A stretch of DNA of 56,394 bases, taken from an uncultured Bacteroidota bacterium. GTDB lineage: Bacteria; Bacteroidota; Bacteroidia; Flavobacteriales; Flavobacteriaceae. Position numbers and translations under genes: made by a program. Shown one piece after another: positions 48,218 through 56,394 of this stretch. The notes below the pieces were generated by a model. The model saw only the letters and a program-made list of their open reading frames with translations, was not told the DNA's origin and did no database searches. The stretch lies in NCBI GenBank assembly GCA_902606525.1, contig CACLGW010000003.1, positions 17,501 through 73,894 of the forward strand, in the 5' to 3' direction. Each line of letters opens with the position of its first letter. Position 1 is the stretch's first letter.

Positions 48218-48396
48218 ATTTGTTCTTTATGAGAACCATCACAATATGGCATTCTTTTAGATTTTCCACAGCCACAAAGACTAAAAGTATCACCATGGGG
48301 CAATTCGTTACCCTTTTCGTCGGTTAGCCGAACTGGACCCTCAATAACTATCTTCCCATTAGCTTTTCTAAAAATGCGAACCTTACTTTTGTCCAT
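48214..48396 (-). CDS. CDGSH iron-sulfur domain protein
   Basis: This minimal 60 aa single-domain protein has the complete 2Fe-2S site C41-x-C43-x8-C52-DGS-H56 (LCGCGKSKRMPYCDGSH). Such proteins bind a redox-active, pH-sensitive cluster; their bacterial role is poorly known. The gene overlaps the DUF885 gene by 14 bases and the symporter gene by four, so all three are translated as one coupled unit. Confidence 0.92.
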   Translation of the reverse strand: MDKSKVRIFRKANGKIVIEGPVRLTDEKGNELPHGDTFSLCGCGKSKRMPYCDGSHKEQI

Positions 48397-50107
48397 TAAA
48401 ATTCTTATTTATTCGGATATATTGATTAACCCTTTCTTTTAAAAGAGGTAGTGTAACTGTTCCTTTTTCCAAAATAATCTCATGGAATTCACGAATATCA
48501 AATCGTTCGTCAAGTTCTTTTTCTGCCTTTTGGCGAAGTTCACGTATAGTAATTTCTCCCATCTTATAAGCCAAAGCCTGTCCTGGCCACGAAATATATC
48601 GATCTATTTCAGTATTTATTTCATGCATTGACAGAGCTGTATTTTTAGCCATAAAATTTACCGCCTCATCTCTGGACCACCCAAAAGCATGAATTCCTGT
48701 ATCTACAACAAGGCGACAAGCTCGCCACATTTCATATGTAAGTTTTCCAAAGTGTTCGTATGGAGTTGTATAAATTCCCATATCTTCCGCTAGGTATTCT
48801 GTATATAAACCCCACCCTTCTCCATATGCAGATAGGTAGAGATTTCTTCTAAATTTAGGAATTGAATCGGGTAATTCATTATTTAAAGATCCTTGTAAGT
48901 GATGTCCTGGAACTGCCTCATGAGCAGTTAGGGAAGGAATTGCATAAAGAGGTCTACTTGGGAGATCATATGTGTTGACCCAATAGTAACCAGGATCTGT
49001 ACTTTCTTTGGAAGTCCCAATATAGCGTCCTGCGGTATATTTTGGAGCAATTGCATCTGGTACAGGCGCTACACCGTAGGGTTTTCTTGGTAAAGTTTTG
49101 AAGTAACGGGGAAGTTGTTCGTCAAGTTTTTTAGCTATGTTTCGAGCATGTTTTAAAAGCTCTTCTGGTGTTTTGGCGTAAAACTGGGGATCGGTTCTTA
49201 AAAAATTTATAAACTGATCCATAGTTCCCTCAAATTTAACTTCTTTAACTATAGCTTCCATCTGCTTTCGTATGCGATTAACTTCACTTAGTCCTTTTTC
49301 ATGAATACTTTTTGGTGTTTCTTTCATGGTGGTGTAGAAGTCAATACGACTTTGATAGTAAGCTGCTCCATTTGGTGTTTCAGAAACTCCTATATCTTCT
49401 CTGGCATTAGGATAATAAATATCTTCAAAAAATCTTTTTACTGATTTAAAAGCCGGAATAACATCGTTTATGATTACTTGCTTTGCTGCAAGTTTTAATG
49501 AATCTTTTTCAGCAATGCTCATTTGGGAGGGAAGTTTAAGAAAAGGGGAATAATAAAAATTCTCCTCAGCAGTTTTGGTTATATGTAGATCATATGTAGA
49601 TTCATAATCTTTAAAAATAACCAAAGGCTGACCCATGCCAGCATCAAGTCCCTTCTTTATCAATATTGATTGTTGACTTATATACTTTGGAATTACTTTT
49701 AAAAGTTTTAGGTATTTAAGAGCACTTTTTTTATTTGTTAATGGCCGAACTCGGTAGGTAAGACTAGAATGAAAACCTGCATCAGATAAAATAGGGTTCC
49801 AATGTGTTTTAAATTGGTACTTAACTACAGTTTCATTTAGAGAAAAATAGAGTAAAGAGTGTGATATTCTATCATCATCAGTGAGTTTTTTTGGGTCTAT
49901 TTCTCTTAGTTTATTTTTTAAAGAATCACAGAAATTTGCATAGGTTTTAAATCGCTCCTCGGTGAAATTTCCTAACGGGTTTTCATCGGTTTTGGAGCTT
50001 TTATAATTTTCGTAAGAAAAGATAATACTATCAAGTTTCTCTTCACCAGAAGTATTGCTACAACTAACAACACAAAAGGCTAGTCCAACAAGAAATATTT
50101 TTTTCAC
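48383..50107 (-). CDS. DUF885 family lipoprotein, probable metallopeptidase
   Basis: This 574 aa protein has a lipoprotein signal (FCVVSC, Cys16) and the DUF885 core. The putative zinc site is TAHEAVPGHHLQ near 395-405, followed by YGEGWGLYTEYLAEDMG, which supplies a third-ligand glutamate. Family members are regarded as carboxypeptidase-like metallopeptidases. It is probably periplasmic or surface-anchored. With the downstream symporter it may supply and import a product, but that is inference. Confidence 0.88.
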   Translation of the reverse strand: MKKIFLVGLAFCVVSCSNTSGEEKLDSIIFSYENYKSSKTDENPLGNFTEERFKTYANFCDSLKNKLREIDPKKLTDDDRISHSLLYFSLNETVVKYQFKTHWNPILSDAGFHSSLTYRVRPLTNKKSALKYLKLLKVIPKYISQQSILIKKGLDAGMGQPLVIFKDYESTYDLHITKTAEENFYYSPFLKLPSQMSIAEKDSLKLAAKQVIINDVIPAFKSVKRFFEDIYYPNAREDIGVSETPNGAAYYQSRIDFYTTMKETPKSIHEKGLSEVNRIRKQMEAIVKEVKFEGTMDQFINFLRTDPQFYAKTPEELLKHARNIAKKLDEQLPRYFKTLPRKPYGVAPVPDAIAPKYTAGRYIGTSKESTDPGYYWVNTYDLPSRPLYAIPSLTAHEAVPGHHLQGSLNNELPDSIPKFRRNLYLSAYGEGWGLYTEYLAEDMGIYTTPYEHFGKLTYEMWRACRLVVDTGIHAFGWSRDEAVNFMAKNTALSMHEINTEIDRYISWPGQALAYKMGEITIRELRQKAEKELDERFDIREFHEIILEKGTVTLPLLKERVNQYIRINKNFNGQK

Positions 50108-50176
50108 TTTAACTAAATTAAATTAGGTTATTTAAATAAGGCCTCGAATGAAAAATAATAAATAGAATTCAAATTA

Positions 50177-50911
50177 TTATCTATCGATTTTGAATATTTT
50201 GAATTTGATATCATCCAGTCCTTCATCATCGAAAGGATATTCCATTTGGTCTTGAATATTATAAAGTGATATCAAAATAAATTCACTAAGTATTACAATA
50301 AAAAAGGTAAGCCAGCTTGGATTATCTAAACCAATTTTATTAATTATTGTAGGTGTATATACAACAGGAAATATATAAATAAAAATTAGACAATATGCTT
50401 TTAAACTTACTGGAGTTCGGTGGGAATGTATTGCTATTAAATTATCTGCGCTATCAATTACATCTCTTAAAAAACGATAGATTTTCTCTCGTGTTCCATT
50501 AGAAATTAATTCTTTATTTATTGTTATAAAATTAAGTGAAGCTTTTAGTTTAACATCATAATCTGATGTGTCTTCAGTTTTTGTGTTTAGATGTGCAAAA
50601 AGAGCATCGCTTAATTCTTTTAAAACTTTACTGCTTTCTAACTTAAGCTCATCAGGCATCTTAGAATTATGAAAGAAGTTTTCAACTGTTTTTATGCTTG
50701 CTCGAAAGCGGCTCAGATGCTCTAAGGCTTTTTCACGCCTTCTAAAAGCTCCCCTAATAGTAAAAACTAATGGAAAGATTATTGCTATACTCATTAGCGT
50801 TAAATCGATGTTGTAAACTACTTTGAATTTATATGCTAAAAAGGGCACTAAAAGTGATAGTCCCAAAGTTATTAATGTTCTGAAGTTGATGATTATGAGA
50901 TATCTAGACAT
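50177..50911 (-). CDS. Bestrophin-like membrane protein
   Basis: This 244 aa protein has two N-terminal membrane helices (about 10-52), a helical soluble middle (about 55-165) and two further helices (about 170-215). It ends with MEYPFDDEGLDDIKF, which resembles the NPF-x-DxxDIPL-type stretch after the last helix of bestrophin/UPF0187 channels. An anion-channel role is possible but unproven. It is divergent from the CotH-like gene. Confidence 0.55.
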   Translation of the reverse strand: MSRYLIIINFRTLITLGLSLLVPFLAYKFKVVYNIDLTLMSIAIIFPLVFTIRGAFRRREKALEHLSRFRASIKTVENFFHNSKMPDELKLESSKVLKELSDALFAHLNTKTEDTSDYDVKLKASLNFITINKELISNGTREKIYRFLRDVIDSADNLIAIHSHRTPVSLKAYCLIFIYIFPVVYTPTIINKIGLDNPSWLTFFIVILSEFILISLYNIQDQMEYPFDDEGLDDIKFKIFKIDR

Positions 50912-50923
50912 GAAAATATTTGT

Positions 50924-50931
50924 TATATTTG
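50924..50931 (+). promoter_or_regulatory. -7 element before the CotH-like gene
   Basis: TATATTTG is a perfect TAnnTTTG match, 20 bases upstream of the ATG in the 40-base divergent gap. No clear -33 box is present. Confidence 0.4.
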
Positions 50932-50951
50932 AGTAATTTAATAACTAAAAC

Positions 50952-51971
50952 ATGAACAAACAAGCTTTACTACTGATCATTTTTTTAATGTCTATTTTTG
51001 TGGGCGCTCAAACCTCACTTAAATCAGATGCTCTATATGCTGATCAAACACCTATGGATATTAAACTTAGCTACTCTAATAAGGATGTTAATAAAAATAC
51101 AAATGATACTACTTTTATTAAAACATCTATGGAGTATTTACATGATGGAAAATGGTCTTCAATTGATGTAAGGCTCCGTGCAAGAGGAAATTTTAGACGT
51201 GCAGAATGTTATTTTCCTCCAATAAAAATGAAAATAAAAAAAGATCAATACAAAGAAACCATTTTTGATGGAAATAAAACTATGAAGCTAGTGTTACCTT
51301 GTAAATTAGAATCTGAAAATAACGATAATATCTTGCAAGAATTTATTGCCTATAAAATTTATGAAAAGGTGTCTCCATATCACTTCAAAACAAAAAGAGT
51401 AAATATTGATTTTACTGAAATCCGCGGGAAGAAAACTAAAAATTTTCAATTAAAAGGGTTTTTAATTGAGGACGATAAACGTGTAGCAAAACGTCACGAA
51501 GGGAAAGTATTTGAAAGATTTGTTCATCCAATGGGAATGGACCATGTTTCATCTGTACACGTTTCGTTTTTCCAATTTTTATTAGGGAATACGGACTTTT
51601 CAACCGCCTATCAGCATAATGGAAAACTCTTATATTCAGATAAAAAAATTATACCCTTACCTTATGATTTTGATATGTCAGGCTGGGTAAATCCTAGCTA
51701 TGCAACAGTAAACACAACTCTGGGTATTAGTTCTGTTCAGGACAGGGTATATAGAGGCTTTAAAAGAGAACAGCAGTATTTTGACAAAGTTCGTGAGCAG
51801 TTTATTGATAAGAAATCAGATTTGATGAACATGGTTGCAAGTTTTGAGAGTCAATTTTCTAATCCGAAGGAGTTCCAAAATATGTTCGATTTTATGAATG
51901 ACTTTTATGAAGTTATAGAAGATGATACTAAGTTTGAAAAAACTATTGTAGAAAAGGCTAGAACTAAATAA
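50952..51971 (+). CDS. Secreted CotH-like protein of unknown function
   Basis: This 339 aa protein has a signal peptide (1-20, ending FVGAQ). The body has RLRARGNFRRAEC near 72-84, QFLLGNTDFS near 212-221 and LPYDFDMSGWVNP near 237-249. The order RGNF, then a GN(T/W)D step, then DFD recalls the CotH-type secreted kinase-like fold, where the two Asp motifs bind metal-ATP. Overall similarity is weak, so kinase activity is only a suggestion. It converges on the alkaline phosphatase gene with one base between. Confidence 0.5.
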   Translation: MNKQALLLIIFLMSIFVGAQTSLKSDALYADQTPMDIKLSYSNKDVNKNTNDTTFIKTSMEYLHDGKWSSIDVRLRARGNFRRAECYFPPIKMKIKKDQYKETIFDGNKTMKLVLPCKLESENNDNILQEFIAYKIYEKVSPYHFKTKRVNIDFTEIRGKKTKNFQLKGFLIEDDKRVAKRHEGKVFERFVHPMGMDHVSSVHVSFFQFLLGNTDFSTAYQHNGKLLYSDKKIIPLPYDFDMSGWVNPSYATVNTTLGISSVQDRVYRGFKREQQYFDKVREQFIDKKSDLMNMVASFESQFSNPKEFQNMFDFMNDFYEVIEDDTKFEKTIVEKARTK

Positions 51972-51972
51972 A

Positions 51973-53025
51973 TTATTTTAATCCACCCTTAACAGCAGAA
52001 AGCATTTTATCAAATATTAAGGTGTTTTCATAAATTCCTCTAAATAAATCTGAATAAGGACCAAAGCTAAAAACTGGAACCATTGTTCCGGTATGACCAC
52101 CAATAGAGAAACTAGCTCGGACACGAGATTTTTTAACGTTTCCACCAACTACAGATAAACCTCCAGATTCATGATCAGCAGTAACGATAACTAGTGTATT
52201 TCCATCAGCTTTGGCAAAATCTAAAGCTTTAGCAATAGCCAAATCAAATTCTTTGAACTCAGAAAGGACATAGCTTAAAGAGTTATCTTCTCCTCCCCAA
52301 TCAATTTGAGAAGATTCTACCATCATAAAAAAGGGTTTATTCTGGGATAATTTTTTTATACTTTCCTCTGTTAGATCATCAAGACTTGGTTTTCTTCCAA
52401 ATTCTTTTGGAGGAGGATCACTGGGGTAAGTGAAATAACCAATTTTTTCTGAAGTAATGTTTTTAAATTCTTCAAAATTTTTGACAAAAGTGTAATCAGA
52501 CATTTCCTCCAATAAATTTCTTTTGTCTTTTCTTTTGTTGAAGTGATTCTTTCCACCTCCTACAAACAGATCAATATCATGCTCACTTAATTGGGATGCT
52601 ATATTTTCATAATCATATCTTGAAGGGACCTTAGCATAGAAACTTGCTGGCGTTGCATGTACAATTTCAGATGTAACAATAAGGCCAACACGATAATCAT
52701 TTTCTTTACATATCTCTAAAATACTTTTTGAGTTTTTATTATTTTCATCAATTCCAACAGTTCTATTTAGAGTCTTAACTCCAGTAGCCATGGCAGTTCC
52801 TGAGGCTGCCGAATCTGTTACCAGAGAATTTAATGAATGTGTTTTTGATAGACCAATATACTCGAACTGTTCTAGTATCGTTGAATTATTGTTGGCATAC
52901 ATCCCAGCACTAATATGAGAGAGGCCCATCCCATCTCCAATCATCAATATTATATTTGGAGATTTTTCCTGACCAATCAAGACTTGAATAATTGATAAAA
53001 ATATTAATAAAAAAAACTTTTGCAT
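51973..53025 (-). CDS. Alkaline phosphatase (PhoA family)
   Basis: This secreted phosphomonoesterase is about 350 aa from the chosen start. The frame is open to 53064, but the ATG at 53025 (MQKFFLLIFLS) opens a clean signal peptide ending LIGQ. The family core is present: ILMIGDGMG, nucleophile serine in VTDSAASGTAMATG, TADHESGG and GGHTG. In the metal motif usually ending DWxGH the sequence is SQIDWGGEDN, so a zinc-ligand His is Glu. It may release phosphate from organic phosphorus in seawater. Confidence 0.9.
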   Translation of the reverse strand: MQKFFLLIFLSIIQVLIGQEKSPNIILMIGDGMGLSHISAGMYANNNSTILEQFEYIGLSKTHSLNSLVTDSAASGTAMATGVKTLNRTVGIDENNKNSKSILEICKENDYRVGLIVTSEIVHATPASFYAKVPSRYDYENIASQLSEHDIDLFVGGGKNHFNKRKDKRNLLEEMSDYTFVKNFEEFKNITSEKIGYFTYPSDPPPKEFGRKPSLDDLTEESIKKLSQNKPFFMMVESSQIDWGGEDNSLSYVLSEFKEFDLAIAKALDFAKADGNTLVIVTADHESGGLSVVGGNVKKSRVRASFSIGGHTGTMVPVFSFGPYSDLFRGIYENTLIFDKMLSAVKGGLK

Positions 53026-53134
53026 CCTATTCCTATAAAGACCAAATATACAATTCCTTGTCAATCCATCATTAAAATGGGTTTAGCATTTTTAATTACA
53101 TGGATTCATCAAATGCCTATATTTGAAATTCATT

Positions 53135-54127
53135 ATGAAAACAAATACAACTCCTATTGATGCAGTGGTAGCCTGGGTAGACGGTTCAGACCCTAAGTTG
53201 TTAGAAAAACGTATTCATTTTCAAAACTCTGAGCTAAAACAGAAAGTCCCAGGGGCGGATTCCACTCGCTTTAGTTCATTAAACGAGATAAGTTATTGCA
53301 TCCTTTCAATTCTAAAATTTGCTCCCTTCATACGTAATATCTTTATAGTTACGGATAATCAAGACCCGAAGCTAAATAAGGTTGTCCAAAAGTATTTTCC
53401 TAAGCGAGTATCGGATATAAGTATTGTAGATCACAGGGAAATATTCCATGGGTATGAAAATTATCTACCAACTTTTAATAGTATTTGTATTTCAAATATG
53501 TTATGGAGAATAAAGGGTCTATCTGAAAAATTTGTGTATTTCAATGATGATGTTTTTTTGATTCGCCCTGTTGACCCTTCTGTATGGTTTAGAAATGAGC
53601 GACCAGTATTGAGAGGTGGGTGGGTGTTACCTCCCTTTGAAAGATTACTTTGGGATAGTATAAAAGTATTTTTTAATCAAGAAAAGGAAAAAACAGCATC
53701 GTTTCAAATAAATCAATGGAATGCTGCTTTAATTCAAGGATTTAGATTCCGGTATTTTAGATCGGGTCACACCCCTTTAGCACTTAATAAAAAAAGAATA
53801 GAAGATTTTTTTAATAACAACCCTAAAATTTTAGAGGAAAATATTAAACATCGATTTAGAAAATATACTCAATTCAATACTGTTGCTTTAGCCAATCATC
53901 TAGAGTATAATTTTGGGAATAAAAATTTTTCTCCTTCAAATGCAGTTTATATACAGCCCAAAAATTCAAACAAAAGTTATATTAATAAAAAGTTTAGGCA
54001 ATGTGAATCTGATAAAGGAATATTGTTTCTTTGCATACAAAGTCTTGATTTAGCTTCAAAATCTGACCAAGTTTTAGTAAGTAAGGGTCTAAATCGCATT
54101 TTAGGAATCCAACTTAAATTAAAATGA
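53135..54127 (+). CDS. Stealth family capsule phosphotransferase-like protein
   Basis: This 330 aa protein is related to hexose-1-phosphate transferases that build phosphodiester-linked surface glycans. The conserved regions are visible in order: CR1 IDAVVAWVDGSDP, CR2 SSLNEISYCILSILKFAPF with FIVTDNQDP, CR3 FVYFNDDVFLIRPVDP and the later HTPLALNK segment of CR4. The start is placed at the ATG at 53135; the frame is open to a TTG at 53123. A perfect -7 box TATATTTG (53118-53125) lies so close that the mRNA may be almost leaderless. The next glycosyltransferase overlaps it by four bases. Confidence 0.85.
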   Translation: MKTNTTPIDAVVAWVDGSDPKLLEKRIHFQNSELKQKVPGADSTRFSSLNEISYCILSILKFAPFIRNIFIVTDNQDPKLNKVVQKYFPKRVSDISIVDHREIFHGYENYLPTFNSICISNMLWRIKGLSEKFVYFNDDVFLIRPVDPSVWFRNERPVLRGGWVLPPFERLLWDSIKVFFNQEKEKTASFQINQWNAALIQGFRFRYFRSGHTPLALNKKRIEDFFNNNPKILEENIKHRFRKYTQFNTVALANHLEYNFGNKNFSPSNAVYIQPKNSNKSYINKKFRQCESDKGILFLCIQSLDLASKSDQVLVSKGLNRILGIQLKLK

Positions 54128-54960
54128 AAAAACTCATTGCAGCTATATCCATAGTAAGAAATGATAGTTTTTTTGCTGATAAATGGATTTCTTATTACGG
54201 TAAACATCTAGGTTTTGAAAATCTGTACCTTTTTATTGATGGTATGGATCAACCATTACCAAAGCAAGCTTCAAAAATTAATTGTTTTCAAATTCAACAT
54301 CAAAATTTCAATAGAAGTGAGGGAGATCGCTATAGGGCTAAAAAAATTTCTGAATTTGCATGTAACTTGTACCCTAAATATCATTCTGTTTTAGCTATGG
54401 ATATCGATGAATTTTTGATTTTAGACCCAAAAATATCATTTAGTCTAAAGACTTATCTACAGCAAGATTTTAAATCTGCTTCATGCTCAGCTTTGGGATT
54501 GGATGTAGGACAACATCCAAGGTTAGAAAAAGCTATTGACTTAAAATCTCCCTTTTTATCTCAGCGTAAATTTGCCAAAATTTCAGACCGATATACAAAG
54601 CCAATAGTAAGTTTTAAACCTATAAAATGGGGCTCTGGATTTCATCGAATTAAAGGTAAAAACTATAAGATTGATTCAAATCTATTTTTATTTCATTTTG
54701 GTTTGGTTGACTTGAAAAGTGCACAGAAGAAATCAGATATAACTGAACTTTCAAGTCAAGGGTGGAGAGGACATTTAAATCGCCGATTTGAATTATTTAA
54801 AACGATGGAAAATGAAACGGCTCAAGATGGTGATTTTTTATTTGATAAAGCGAGGGATTTTTTAAATAGAAAGAGAAAGTGGTATTCTTGGAATAAACCT
54901 GCACCCTTAAAAGGTAGAAGCTTAATAATAATTCCAAAACGTTTTCAAACACTGGTTTAA
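54124..54960 (+). CDS. Glycosyltransferase family 2-like protein
   Basis: This 278 aa protein opens with AAISIVRNDSFFADKWISYY, the form seen in family 2/92-like transferases, and carries a DxDE metal motif in LAMDIDEFLIL near 96-106. It has no membrane helix. It probably adds a sugar to a surface glycan or glycoprotein. The overlap ATGA with the Stealth gene shows coupled translation. Confidence 0.8.
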   Translation: MKKLIAAISIVRNDSFFADKWISYYGKHLGFENLYLFIDGMDQPLPKQASKINCFQIQHQNFNRSEGDRYRAKKISEFACNLYPKYHSVLAMDIDEFLILDPKISFSLKTYLQQDFKSASCSALGLDVGQHPRLEKAIDLKSPFLSQRKFAKISDRYTKPIVSFKPIKWGSGFHRIKGKNYKIDSNLFLFHFGLVDLKSAQKKSDITELSSQGWRGHLNRRFELFKTMENETAQDGDFLFDKARDFLNRKRKWYSWNKPAPLKGRSLIIIPKRFQTLV

Positions 54961-54996
54961 GTAAGATTCCTATTTATCTTTACAAAAATATAAGTT

Positions 54997-56133
54997 ATGG
55001 ATCCTATCCAAATGGTTGACTTAAAAAAGCAATATGATTTTATCAAAGATGAAATCAAAGATGCAATGCAAGAGGTATTGAATTCTACATCTTTTATCAA
55101 CGGACCATTGGTTCATGAGTTTCAAGAGGATTTGGAAAGCTATCTAGATGTGAAACATGTCATCCCTTGCGCTAATGGAACAGATGCTTTACAAATTGCT
55201 TTAATGGGATTAAAACTTAAACCTGGAGACGAGGTTATTACTGCAGACTTTACTTTTGCTTCTACAGTTGAAGTAATCTCTTTGTTGAAACTTAAACCTG
55301 TTTTGGTAGATGTAAACCCTAAAACATTTAATATAGATCCAATAGCAATTGAAAGAGCTATAAACTCTAAAACTAAAGCCATTATTCCAGTCCATTTATT
55401 TGGTCAATCAGCAGATATGGAACAAATTTTAGCATTAGCAAAAAAAAATAACTTGTATGTAGTTGAAGATAATGCTCAAGCTATTGGCGCTGACTATATT
55501 TTTTCAGACGGAACTAAGGCAAAAACAGGAACTTTGGGAAATATTTCTGCAACATCTTTTTTCCCCTCGAAGAATTTAGGTGCTTATGGAGATGGAGGAG
55601 CTATTATTACAAATGATGATGATTTGGCCCACATTATTAGAGGGATTGTTAATCACGGAATGTATAAGCGCTATTATCATGATGAAGTTGGAGTAAATTC
55701 AAGGTTAGATAGTCTTCAGGCAGCAGTGCTTAAAGTAAAATTAAAATATTTGGATTTTTATAATGAAAGGAGAAAAGAAGCTGCAATCTTCTATACTACA
55801 TTATTAAGAGATCACCCTAAAATTATAACTCCTTTTAGAAAAAGAAATTGTAACTCTCATGTTTTCCATCAATATACACTTCGGATTCTTAAAAGCAACA
55901 GAGATTTATTAGTAGATTATCTAAATGTTCATAAAATTCCCTGTGGCATTTACTATCCAGTTCCATTACACAAGCAAAAAGCATACAGAACTTCTAAAAT
56001 AGATTCTTCTTCTTTTATAGTTTCAAAACAATTAGTTAATGAAGTAATTTCTCTCCCTATGCATTCAGAGTTGACCTTTAATCAAATAGAATATATATCA
56101 AAGACTATCATTCGTTTTTTCGATAAAAGTTAA
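54997..56133 (+). CDS. DegT/DnrJ/EryC1/StrS family aminotransferase
   Basis: This is a PLP-dependent sugar aminotransferase of 378 aa. The Schiff-base lysine is K192 in SFFPSKNLGAYGDGG and the pyridine-pairing Asp is D158 in VVEDNAQAIGA. Substrate-side residues include HGMYKRYYHD. It makes an amino sugar nucleotide for surface polysaccharide or glycoprotein glycans, in line with the two preceding genes. It has no visible dehydrogenase/acyltransferase partner here; those genes may be elsewhere. Confidence 0.93.
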   Translation: MDPIQMVDLKKQYDFIKDEIKDAMQEVLNSTSFINGPLVHEFQEDLESYLDVKHVIPCANGTDALQIALMGLKLKPGDEVITADFTFASTVEVISLLKLKPVLVDVNPKTFNIDPIAIERAINSKTKAIIPVHLFGQSADMEQILALAKKNNLYVVEDNAQAIGADYIFSDGTKAKTGTLGNISATSFFPSKNLGAYGDGGAIITNDDDLAHIIRGIVNHGMYKRYYHDEVGVNSRLDSLQAAVLKVKLKYLDFYNERRKEAAIFYTTLLRDHPKIITPFRKRNCNSHVFHQYTLRILKSNRDLLVDYLNVHKIPCGIYYPVPLHKQKAYRTSKIDSSSFIVSKQLVNEVISLPMHSELTFNQIEYISKTIIRFFDKS

Positions 56134-56143
56134 TAGTTTAAAT

Positions 56144-56394
56144 TTAATTTCCAGATTCGGTCTCTATATTACGATCAATTTTTCTTATCAATCCTTGTAA
56201 TACCTTTCCTGGGCCGACTTCTGTAAAATGAGTTGCTCCATCAGCAATCATTTGTTTTATTGTTTGAGTCCATCGAACAGGACCAGTAAGCTGAGCTATA
56301 AGATTCGCTTTGATCTCCTCAGGGTTAACGATGCCGGAAGCACAAATATTTTGATAAACTGGGCATAATGGTGTTGAAAATAGTTTATTTTCAA
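56144..56394 (-). CDS. fabD: Malonyl CoA-acyl carrier protein transacylase, C-terminal part
   Basis: This is a partial gene: 82 codons and a stop, cut by the window edge on its upstream side. The last part of FabD is recognisable: TPLCPVYQNI, then LTGPVRWTQTI and HFTEVGPGKVLQGLI (the GPGKVLxGL end motif). FabD loads malonate onto acyl carrier protein in fatty-acid synthesis. It converges with the aminotransferase gene, with 10 bases between. Confidence 0.88.
   Translation of the reverse strand, partial: ENKLFSTPLCPVYQNICASGIVNPEEIKANLIAQLTGPVRWTQTIKQMIADGATHFTEVGPGKVLQGLIRKIDRNIETESGN

Overview
The window reads as chromosomal DNA of a low-GC marine Bacteroidota, most likely a member of the Flavobacteriaceae. 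The evidence is a type IX secretion (T9SS) C-terminal domain of the gliding-motility type, a PorP/SprF-family partner, Bacteroidota-type -7 promoter elements (TAnnTTTG), weak Shine-Dalgarno sequences, many TTG starts and flavobacterial gene neighbourhoods. Genes are densely packed on both strands. Two tRNA genes (Val-TAC, Leu-TAG) are present. I saw no insertion sequence, rRNA, prophage or CRISPR array.

Bases 1-22811 are mostly housekeeping: glutamate synthase gltBD; anmK (anhydromuramate recycling); nhaD antiporter; an ExbB/ExbD/TonB-like energy-transduction set leading into folC; tRNA-Val; a Dabb-domain membrane protein; a coiled-coil protein and a Nif3-like protein; lpxK; and a minus-strand run of DUF456, a Cys-rich small membrane protein, an ECF sigma factor, a divergent NRAMP-like transporter and lipA. 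A lipoprotein, ruvC, hemW and an M20 dipeptidase follow.

After tRNA-Leu, bases 23047-28794 hold a compact six-gene minus-strand operon: Tat-exported Gfo/Idh/MocA oxidoreductase, HPS/KGPDC-family lyase, Zn-type dehydrogenase, SDR, TIM-barrel epimerase and SMP-30 lactonase. It looks like a sugar or sugar-acid catabolic route that lacks its own kinase and transporter.

Bases 28795-45971 are the most unusual part. A membrane-spanning TPR/LuxR-type regulator is followed by a free-standing paralogue of its own DNA-binding end. That gene is translationally coupled to a ~4,290-residue secreted adhesin-like protein, which is coupled in turn to a PorP/SprF-family outer-membrane protein. Two copies of a helically phased direct repeat (ACTGCA-N5-ACTGCA) flank the regulator gene. 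One lies before the small regulator/adhesin operon. The other lies between the regulator and the sugar operon, so it may link the two. The giant protein carries three seven-repeat blocks (likely beta-propellers), each inserted in the same loop of an Ig-like module. It also has a 25-residue BspA-type repeat array, two Asp-rich TSP3 tracts (the first with an exact 119-residue super-period) and a T9SS sorting domain.

Bases 46048-56394 hold a lipoprotein of the RidA family, a sodium/solute symporter with a CDGSH protein and a DUF885 lipoprotein in one overlapping operon, a bestrophin-like protein, a CotH-like secreted protein, alkaline phosphatase, and a surface-glycan trio (Stealth phosphotransferase, glycosyltransferase, DegT aminotransferase). 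The window ends inside fabD.
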